A stretch of 64,000 bases of DNA from contig OY744525.1 of the NCBI GenBank assembly GCA_963556195.1, positions 45,169,648 to 45,233,647 of the forward strand. Direction: 5' to 3'. A program made the position numbers and the translations under genes. Below are positions 56,601 through 64,000 of the stretch, in pieces. This stretch comes from Sepiola atlantica. Its lineage: Eukaryota > Mollusca > Cephalopoda > Sepiida > Sepiolidae. Numbering within the stretch: the stretch's first letter is position 1; every line of letters starts with the position of its first letter. The notes under the pieces were generated by a model. The model was not told the origin of the DNA, searched no databases, and saw only the letters and a list, made by a program, of their open reading frames with translations.

Positions 56601-57385
56601 TTGGTGCATAATACCTTTTGTATGTCATTTTTAAATTATTCTCATTGTCTGTTACATACTCTAGATTTTCAACTGAAATAATGATCGCTCTCTTTAAGTT
56701 TTGGGCGTTCTGATTTTCTATTCTAAATTCTTCCTTTCACATTTCAGTTTCATGGAACGTAAAAACAGCAGTTTTGTAATATTAAAATAATAATTTCAGT
56801 ATTACTACTTATACATATTAATTTCTTTTTATTTAAGTTCGTTTCGCATTTTACACATCATACAATTTATGTAACAACAAAAAGTTATCATTATTGGGTC
56901 ATTCCGGAAAAAATAAGCTATTTATTCAGATTACCTCTTTTTCTTCTTTAGAACTTGATTTTATTTGAGAATACCAGATTCTGCTTCAGAATCTATTTTT
57001 GAATGTTTAACGTTCTCCTGCCTGATTAACAAAAGTTGTCGCTAAGGCTTTTTCTAAACATATTTTTTATTTTATTTCATTCATTTAGTTACCTTTAAAA
57101 AAATTCTATTTCAATTATGCACATATTCAACAAAGGCCTGTTTAGGTAAGCTTTTTATCTATTTTTAAAACTTAAGTGATACATAAATTTGTTTTATCAT
57201 TACAAAGTGTATTTTTATAGAATCACTCCCATCTATAAAGACAGGGCTTCTTTTTTTATTTATTCTTTACAGCTGAGACGTCTTCTTTCAAAAAATAAAA
57301 AAAAGTATAGGCTCCAAAATCTTTTAATGACGATTGATAATTTGTATTTCACATCTTGATTTTTCTATTCAAAACTTTTCGATGA
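56601..57385. other. Unassigned AT-rich sequence
   Basis: Nothing recognised. Confidence 0.5.
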
Positions 57386-57389
57386 TGTC

Positions 57390-57515
57390 ACCGCCGACAT
57401 TCACATTCAAGTAGAAGGTTCTTGAGTTCGCAAAAAATGCACCTGCAAAAAAGGTCAGAGGTTGCATCGTCCAAAACATTGACCAAAATGCAGATAGTAG
57501 TCCCAACAATGGCTT
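57390..57515 (+). mobile_element. SINE family H tail, decayed
   Basis: GAGTTCGCAAAAAATGCACC, GGTCAGAGGTTGCATCGTCC, AAAACATTGACCAAAATGCA. Confidence 0.6.
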
Positions 57516-57894
57516 TTTTTTGTTAAGTTGACTTTTAATGGATCCCCTTCTTTTTATAACAACAAATGCCATTCATTAACTAAAACACTAACCTTAAGTC
57601 TGGGTTGGCAAATAAACTTCCCTCCATAAGTCCGGGTAACAAGCTCCTTCCCCAACTATTTTATATTAACATCGTAGGGTCTGCGTTTGCACTGAATAAC
57701 CATACGCAGCAAATAATTCAATAGTTCATGTTAGATTTCTTGAGTTAATGTACTTTCCCGGGCAACGCTGGAACACGGTTTAGCTAGTATATAAAAATAT
57801 ATATATATGATATAGTCATAAAAATGAACGGAGAACTTTTCAGTGGTTGAGAGATTTTTTTTATAAACATTAAAATTCCACTGTGGCTTGTGCC
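57516..57894. other. Unassigned, with one GGGCAACGCTGG motif
   Basis: CCCGGGCAACGCTGG then TTTAGCTAGTATATA at 57757-57790 resembles the reverse complement of the ACTAGCAGGG...GGCGTTGC repeat end. Confidence 0.45.
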
Positions 57895-58028
57895 TGACGA
57901 CCGAATGGTTACATTCGCTGATTGTCAACAAACAGTCAAGTTAAGATCCAAACTTGAAGTACTTTCCTATATAGCCACACTGAAGAGCTGTGATACAGCG
58001 AAACAGCCTGCCTGTGGATGACTATATA
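57895..58028 (+). mobile_element. tRNA-like SINE G, best copy
   Basis: Box-A-like region (GACCGAATGGTTACATTCGC), then CAACAAACAGTCAAGTTAAG, then the tail with a complete hammerhead-like fold. Related copies at 40440 and 52060. The box B match is weak in this copy. Confidence 0.65.
57968..58028 (+). other. Hammerhead-like three-helix fold
   Basis: Helix I: 57968-57977 with 58019-58028, 9 of 10 pairs. CTGAAGA 57980-57986. Helix II: GCTGT/ACAGC (57987-57991, 57995-57999). GAAA 58000-58003. Helix III: ACAG/CTGT (58003-58006, 58012-58015). The cleavage-site base (58016) is G, not the A/C/U normally needed, and two pairs at the helix I base are mismatched. Confidence 0.6.
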
Positions 58029-58109
58029 TGCTTCCTTCATAGGTTGAATATTTTGGCTATTTTAAAATTTAATTTTTTAATCATGATGATAATAAAAATT
58101 ATAATTACT

Positions 58110-58280
58110 ACTCCTACTCTTCTTCATCCTCCTCCTTTTCCTCCTCCCCCTCCTCCTCTTCCTACTACTACTACTACTACTACTACTAATAATAATAATA
58201 ATAATAAGAAGAAGAAGAAGAAGAAGAAGAAAGCGAAGAAGAAGAAGAAAGCGAAAAAAAAGAAGAAGAAGAAGAATCCC
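58110..58280. repeat. Pyrimidine tract to purine tract (CTC, TAC, AAT, AAG)
   Basis: TCCTCC-rich, then (TAC)n, (AAT)n, (AAG)n. The two halves could pair or form triplex-like structure. Low-complexity frames only. Confidence 0.9.
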
Positions 58281-58718
58281 ATAATGTGATACCACAGCAC
58301 AAAAATATTTAGTGGCACTAACATCGATTATTACCACACAAAATGGTTGACTATAAGTCCGATATTCATATGTTTATATATATTTTTAACTGACATTACC
58401 GGGCTGCAATGAAGTCTGGGCCGAACTAAGTACTTTTTAAAATAAACTGTAGCGAAGTACATTATTATATTGCCAATAACAAATAAAAATAATCAGAAGC
58501 AAAGTTTCATTTGGATCTGACTTTGAAAATCCGACAAGATAACTTTATATGTTAGATATAGGAAAGAGAATAGATCATTCAAAATTGGGATGAAACCAAA
58601 CTGAGACAGCAGATCTTGAACAAATAAAGGTCTCAATCTCAAGCTATATAAATAATCAATAAAATATTTACAATATTTTGCAAGAAAATGAATGTAAAAT
58701 ACAAATTAATATACAAAT
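58281..58718. other. Unassigned sequence
   Basis: Nothing recognised. Confidence 0.5.
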
Positions 58719-58719
58719 T

Positions 58720-59460
58720 CTCTTATAGAGAACGACCTGCGTTTCCGTGACTTTACATCGTCAACGGTCGGGTAGGTCTCGACAGCGTCCGAGAGTTGAC
58801 AAAACTATTAACCAATCAGGTTGCAGCATGCATGAGACAATCAGGTTGTAGCAAGCAGATTTTTGGTAGAAATTAATTTCTACAATCTGCAGCACATAAA
58901 AAAAAAGAATTTTTACGATCTGTCTCAGCTCGTTGAATCTCCTGAATGCATTGAGTTCTGTCAGCAACGCTTACTTCTAGCAAAAGACCCTAAACCCTTA
59001 CTCTAACCCTAAACCCTAACATCTAACCCAGAAAATGTTTAAAAGAAAAAAATCACTGAAAAAAAATGAAAACAAAAAACAAAAAAGAAAATGGTTAAAA
59101 ACTGTTGTTTCGTTTTTTGTGATATTAAATAAAAAATCATTTTTTTTTAATTTTTCATGGCACAAAAAACATTTTATTTAAAAACATTTGCTTAACAATG
59201 GTTCCTTTGACAAAAATAAATAAATATCTAATTAACAACAGTTGTTTAGCTATGGTTTGTTCGTTCTTTATTTTATATATATTTTTTGCTTTTATTTTCT
59301 GCGTCTAACATTTTTACTTGCAACTTTTCTTGAATTCATCGTCTGTCAATCTTCAATTTATCATCTGGCAGTCTTCGCCTCATCAACTCTTGGGCGCTTT
59401 CGAGACCTACCCGAACGTTGACGATGCAAAGTCACGGAAACGCGGGCCATTCTCTATAAG
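58720..59460. mobile_element. Foldback element, ~80-bp inverted ends
   Basis: 58720-58799 is the reverse complement of 59384-59460 with few differences (GCGTTTCCGTGACTTTACAT against ATGCAAAGTCACGGAAACGC; GGGTAGGTCTCGA against TCGAGACCTACCC). The interior has no transposase frame. It holds telomere-like repeats at 58987-59030. Class unknown. Confidence 0.85.
58987..59030. repeat. Telomere-like CCCTAA tract
   Basis: CCCTAAACCCTTACTCTAAC then CCTAAACCCTAACATCTAAC: degenerate CCCTAA hexamers, about seven, within the foldback. Confidence 0.8.
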
Positions 59461-60562
59461 ACTACCTAATTCACTAATAAATAACAATAGAAAGAAGAAG
59501 AAATGCACTTACAAATTGTATGATAACAGAAATCGCATTTATGAAAAGTATTTTTAAGAGTATTTTGAAAATACATAAATATAATGTGATGTCTCATCCA
59601 ATTTTTTCTTCAAATTATTTTGCAGGGAAAATAAAAAAAAGAAAAAGAAGAAAAAATATTTCTGTGTGAATTTTCTTTTTCACAATTGCATCATCAAGCA
59701 TTCAAATAAAAAAAATCGCCTGAAATATGATTGAATACCAGTGTATAAGGGGGAAATGTCCCTTATTATAGACTGGGAGTAGTAGCGACAAAAGGGATGA
59801 AAACTTCACCGACTCTCTCTAAATATGGCTCAAAAATGAAAATTATTGACCCGGACTAAATATGAAAATCTAAGAAATAAAATAAAAGATAAAAGAGATT
59901 TGTATCTAGCGTTTTGTTAGCAAGCTATTCCGGTCAATGGTATAGGGGAAAACTTATTCTACTATATATATAAGATAAATGCGACTACATTATTTACGAG
60001 TGCTGAATAAAGTCACTGTCAGCCAATCCATATGAATTAATGTGTTATTTTACATACAATGTTTTGCACAGCCATTTTATTTCATTCTTCATCCCGGGCA
60101 ATACTTTTTATCCCTACTAGTGGATAATGTTTAGTAATCAAATTCTTCTATTTTTAAGTACTTTTGGTTAGATTATCCTCTCCGTTCCATTTTAAAACAT
60201 CATAATAAACAAACTAATAGCCAATTACTGCTTATGTTTATTTGTTGGGCAAGAAACCGCACTTTTAACGCTTCATAGAGTTTCGGGTTGTAAAATTAGA
60301 TTCTATATAATTTCCTATGATTTCCTCAATACTATGAAGAGATTCTGTATCATTTAGGCCCAGTTATTAAGTTGATAGAGAAATAATGTTGGTGCTTGTA
60401 TAATTTAAAGTTAGCACGTAGTTTTTAAATAAATGATTATTTGAAAAAAAAATAGTGTTTATATACCATTTTAAAGTACAATATTTCACTCTACGCTCCT
60501 CTGGTATTAGATTTATTTAAGATTTTATGTTGTTGTAAATATAGGTTATTAAATAAAATTAT
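59461..60562. other. Unassigned AT-rich sequence
   Basis: Nothing recognised. Confidence 0.5.
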
Positions 60563-60960
60563 CGAAATGAAGCAAAGACAAACCGTTTTCTCGTATGAGT
60601 TCAAGTTCATCAACAGAGCGTTTGGTCATGGAACTGTCAATGAACGTACACTGAAACATTGGCTTAAGAAATTTCGTTATGGAGACGTCAACCTTGAAAA
60701 CGAAGAAGGTCGCCGATGACTATCTGTAGTTGACAGATGAATTGAAGGTGTTAGTCAAGGCAGATCCATTGCGGTGGCTTTGAATAGGAAGGCGATAAGG
60801 AGTAAGTTGTCAGGGGGGCGATCAGAAGTCGAAAGATGACACGCGTGGCAAAACGTGAACAGAAGACAAGAACTGGAAGTCCGTGATTGTGTCACAAATT
60901 AGCACGTTGGGATCTGAAGAATTTGTTTGGAGGCGAATACACATGTTGGTATAAAGCTTT
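60563..60960 (+). pseudogene. Mariner transposase N-terminal remnant (SETMAR-like type)
   Basis: MKQRQTVFSYEFKFINRAFG, then HGTVNERTLKHWLKKFRYGD and VNLENEEGRR, then a stop and SVVD. This is the mariner helix-turn-helix (…INxAFGxGTVNERTxxxWFxxFRxGDxxLExExGRGRPSxxD). A few residues after SYEFK are missing relative to the family. The remainder has decayed, and inverted ends were not found. Confidence 0.85.
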
Positions 60961-60986
60961 CTTTTTTTTAAAAAGCCAGTAGCAGA

Positions 60987-60991
<5 letters not shown>

Positions 60992-61027
<36 letters not shown>
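60992..61027. repeat. (CT)n tract
   Basis: CTCTCT run. Confidence 0.95.
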
Positions 61028-61029
<2 letters not shown>

Positions 61030-61205
61030 AATATTGTACCCGAAGTAAATAAACACCGTCTGTTTTTATAGTACAATGTCTTTGAGCTAATTATTGATAA
61101 TTAACAAAGAATCGGTAAGACAAGAACCTCTAAAAGAATAGACACCAGACATATCCAAACCAGCAGAACTGAACCCAAGAAAGTCTTTCAAAGTCTTCAT
61201 CTCTT

Positions 61206-61581
61206 TCTGGCACTTTTGGCTAGGAAGTAAGTGTAGTATCTGTTCCGATGGATACTGCACCCTATAGACCGGTGTCGTCTTGTCCTTCGGGGCTTGATTC
61301 CGCCGGTCTGTGGGTTTGTCCTTGCAGTTCTAGGAGGTCCACCCTCCCAGGCTTTGCCTCCCCTCTTTGGGGAAGAGTCAGTTTATTGCTTACTGCCTGA
61401 GGCGCCCCTACCGGGGAATGCCGAAGGAGCTGCCCAGGCAATATTTAATGGCCAGAGTTCTCACTTCTCGGGCGCTGGCTTTTCAAGCCCCACTTTCCCG
61501 ACTCTATCTTGGGTCACATCTTACCTTGTGGGAGTAAGATAAAACTGGCCTTTTGCCTAACTCCTGGAGAGGAGTAAATAA
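61206..61581 (+). mobile_element. U2-headed SINE, sense copy with short TSD
   Basis: Reads in sense on plus: CTTTTGGCTAGGAAGTAAGT, GTAGTATCTGTTCCGATGG, body, then ACTCCTGGAGAGGAGTAAAT. The flanking ATCTCTT at 61199-61205 and 61582-61588 is a plausible 7-bp target duplication. Confidence 0.9.
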
Positions 61582-61614
61582 ATCTCTTATGTCTAATCAT
61601 TTTGTCACTTGAGA

Positions 61615-61950
61615 CTCAACTGTCTATGGCTGCACTTTGAAGAGTATTGATGATCAAGATCTTGCTGATTCTATGTCTTCTGATCTGGAGCATACTGTGC
61701 AATAGGGAAAAAGTTGCTTCTTACTTTTAACACCTCTAAAAACCAAGCTTCTCACCTTTCATCACCAAGGCTCAGATCCCTTTTTTGCTCCAATTGAAAT
61801 GAATGAGTCTCTACTTGAGGAAGCCCCTTGTTTTGATAAGCTCCTTGGACTGACTTTCACTCCAGATCTAAAATAGAAGATTTATATCAAATCTGTTGCC
61901 AAGGTCCTCATAAGTCATCATATTTTATTCATTCCATTCATCATTTTCAA
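61615..61950 (+). pseudogene. CR1/Jockey-type LINE reverse transcriptase fragment
   Basis: DSMSSDLEHTVQ, stop, then SCFLLLTPLKTKLLTFHHQG, EAPCFDKLLGLTFTPDLK and SVAKVL. This matches the RT palm/thumb stretch (W...NxxKTxLLxx...xxLLGLxFTPDLKW). Ordinary decay. Confidence 0.75.
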
Positions 61951-62299
61951 TCCTCTCATAATATTCTTCATCATTCAACTGACAATCTCATTAACACTTA
62001 TCCTCGAGTGGATTTTAACCTTGATAAGTGATGACTCATTAGCAAGACAAAAGAAGAAAACTCATATAGACACCAAAGAACCTAGACACATGTACAAGTT
62101 TTCAAGAACTTATAGAAAAGTTATATAATAATCATAGACCGAATCATAGATATAAACGGAAACAACACTAAACAAAAGTATAAGTTCTAGTACTGAGAAA
62201 TATTATGGGAAAGGGAGATAGTTTGAATATGATAGGTATGCTTTCACCCCAATTTGAATGCCCGGGCCCACCATCCCGTCGTCCGCACTCTGCACATCA
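61951..62299. other. Unassigned sequence
   Basis: Possibly downstream LINE remains; no clear motif. Confidence 0.4.
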
Positions 62300-62310
62300 C
62301 TACCCCAGAG

Positions 62311-62657
62311 TATTGATTTACTCCTCTCTAGGAGTTAGACACAAGGCCAGTTTTTATCCTACTTCCACAAGTAAGATGTGACCCAAGGTCGGGTCGGGAA
62401 AGTGGGGTTTGAAAAGCCAGCGCCCGAGAAGGTGAACACTCTGTCCATTTAAAAATTGCCTGGGCAGCCCCGTCGGCATTCCCCGGTAGGGGCGCCTCAG
62501 ACAGTAAGCAATAAACTTACTACTCCCCAAAGAGGGGAGGCAAAGCCTGGGAGGGTGGACCTCCTAGAACTGCACAGGACAAACCCATTGACCAGCGTAA
62601 GTCAAACCCCGAAGGACAAGACAATACCAGTATGGGGTGCAGTATCTATCGAAACAG
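62311..62657 (-). mobile_element. U2-headed SINE with 11-bp TSD
   Basis: Flanked by CTACCCCAGAG at 62300-62310 and 62658-62668. 5' end (minus sense) truncated within the U2 part at about GTTTCGATAGATACTGCACC. Contains an extra block, AAAGCCAGCGCCCGAGAAG near 62412, also in the 61.2 kb copy, but missing from the 2.4 and 31.3 kb copies: two subfamilies. Confidence 0.93.
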
Positions 62658-62668
62658 CTACCCCAGAG

Positions 62669-63110
62669 TAGCTCAGAACGAAAAAGGACGTGACATTTCA
62701 AAATAAAAGTTTAGTTTTTCTTCATTCTTCTACAACTAATTTATTGATTTCCGAAGGTAATTGGAAAGGAGCTATGTTTTTATGATTGCCTGTTTCTCTA
62801 TTAGTCTTCCGAGTTTCTCAAAATTGGTTCATTAGTTTTTCATGAAATTTTGCATGAAGTTATATAACTACGAATGCAGAACACTGCCTGAGTCGCATTT
62901 AAGGCAAAGTTTTGGTTTGTTCCTCAGGGACTGAAATTTGCTACAATGGCAATTTTTTTTTATGAATGTCTAAAAATTACTGTTTGCTGAAATCCACCAA
63001 AATTAGGATTAATGGTTATTTACATCAATCAAGTTCGGCTGGAAACGGGAAAAATCTGATTTGTTACTCAGACGGACTGAAAATAGCACTTCTGCACAAT
63101 TATATGAAAT
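62669..63110. other. Unassigned sequence
   Basis: Nothing recognised. Confidence 0.5.
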
Positions 63111-63111
63111 T

Positions 63112-63735
63112 CTCATCATCATATCATTATGTTCTGTTTAACGTCTGCTTTACATGATGGCACGTGTTGGACGGCTTTAAGAAATTGACATCAAAACTAA
63201 CTCTGAGAATGTCTTTATTTATCCCTCTTTCTCTCAGGTCCATTTTTATCACTTCTTCCCATGTTTTCCGTGGCCTTCCCCTGTGAACAGAAACTGCTAC
63301 CTCAACTGTTCTACACCTACTAACACAAAAACTCTCATCCTTTCTTTCAATATTGCCATACCATCGAAGTCTCCTCTTCTGCACACATCTCCCAATATTG
63401 TCCAAATTTAATCTTTCTCTGAGGTCATCAGAACTAAACCTGTCTTCAAGACTCATATTACACATCCATTGTATCATTATCATATCATTTCTCTACATGC
63501 ACACATGTCCTCAATCCTCACTGACCAGGTTTCACTTCCATACATCATCACACTGCATACATATGCCTGGTAGGCTTTTCTTTTGGTCGATAGTGGTAAC
63601 GCTCTGCTGGTTAGTAATGGGAGAAGTTCCCTACTAACTCTTGCAATCACACTAACACCTGCTCCACTCTGCGATCCAGTGCACCTGCTCCACTCTGCGC
63701 TCCAGTGCACCTGCTCCACTCTGTGCTCCAATGGT
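63112..63735 (-). mobile_element. LINE L, longest coding copy
   Basis: The minus strand encodes SGAGVSVIARVSRELLPLLT, KAYQAYVCSVMMYGSETWSV, then (shifted) MIMIQWMCNMSLEDRFSSDD, GRCVQKRRLRWYGNIERKDE and GRPRKTWEEVIKMDLRERGI: the non-LTR C-terminal region ending GRPRKTW. The 3' end at 63112-63125 is CATCATCATATCAT. A 26-bp unit is repeated three times at 63656-63733. Confidence 0.88.
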
Positions 63736-64000
63736 ATTACAAAGGTAACAAAACTTTGCCATCCAGATATACGTTGTCCACATCTGAGTTCTCATCCATC
63801 TCCATTGTCTTACACATAAACTGATTATCCTCTCTCAACCTACCAGTAGTTCCACTGCACTTCTTGTGTACCCAATGCTTACAAGTACCACAAAAGATTG
63901 AATTGTGCATGACTCTCTTTCCACAAACTGTTCATTTTGTTTTTCACAAAATCTGCAAAAAAACTGTGGATAATGAATGGCCTTAAGAAAACTGATTTAT
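63736..64000. other. Unassigned, may continue LINE L upstream
   Basis: Likely upstream coding sequence of the minus-strand LINE, but too decayed to read; the window ends here. Confidence 0.4.

Noticed and set aside
54293..56634. Long open frames (772, 724, 379, 344 codons) as a repetitive protein gene
   Set aside because: They are the same 49-bp minisatellite read in three frames; the unit simply lacks stops. The frame shifts with each unit and no domain or start context is seen.
58124..58337. Leu/Phe/Val-rich minus-strand proteins
   Set aside because: Low-complexity pyrimidine/purine triplets.

Overview
This 64 kb window is AT-rich, gene-poor eukaryotic DNA made largely of decayed transposable elements, simple repeats and tandem arrays. 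I found no intact host protein gene, tRNA, functional rRNA gene or CRISPR array. Nearly all longer open frames are either retroelement fragments or read-through of simple repeats; the 2.3 kb frame near 54.3-56.6 kb is a 49-bp minisatellite that is open in all three frames. The mix suggests an invertebrate, most plausibly a cephalopod such as an octopus: many (AT)n arrays, Penelope-like elements, TAA-associated LINEs, SINEs with a conserved core, and mollusc/arthropod-like 5S fragments. This is inference from the repeat landscape; no species-diagnostic gene is present.

Layout. 0-3 kb: internally deleted mariner, two U2-snRNA-headed SINE copies, a Penelope-like tail. 3-5.1 kb: LINE C-terminal fragments and dispersed repeats. 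5.1-10.7 kb: a series of same-strand LINEs with C-terminal endonuclease, separated by (TAA)n tracts (R4/Dong-like), one near full length. 10.7-18 kb: a U2-like tandem array, LINE remnants with (CAT)n tails, a GIY-YIG Penelope-like fragment, a 5S-derived copy. 18-24.3 kb: a 43-bp tandem array, triplet repeats, a duplicated Penelope-like 3' end around a 235-bp AT array. 24-37 kb: more SINEs, LINE ends, Penelope-like 5' ends, nested insertions, a second 5S copy. 37.4-39.7 kb: a 5'-truncated Penelope-like element between inverted terminal repeats. 40-50.5 kb: foldbacks, SINEs, a LINE end, a possible solo LTR, microsatellites, more Penelope-like pieces. 51-53.4 kb: third 5S copy, and a mariner inserted in the TA tail of a SINE. 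54.4-56.6 kb: the 45-unit minisatellite. 57-64 kb: a SINE with a hammerhead-like fold, a foldback element containing telomere-like repeats, another mariner remnant, two U2-headed SINEs with target duplications, and a LINE end.

The most interesting signal is a recurring small RNA-like motif, CTGANGA - hairpin - GAAA(C), matching the core of hammerhead ribozymes. It occurs in at least four unrelated-looking repeat contexts (Penelope-like terminal repeats, Penelope-like 5' ends directly upstream of the ORF start, a SINE family, and a second tRNA-like SINE whose three helices all register). Second is a SINE family whose 5' end is the 5' segment of U2 snRNA. Third is a LINE family whose truncated copies sit inside (TAA)n tracts.
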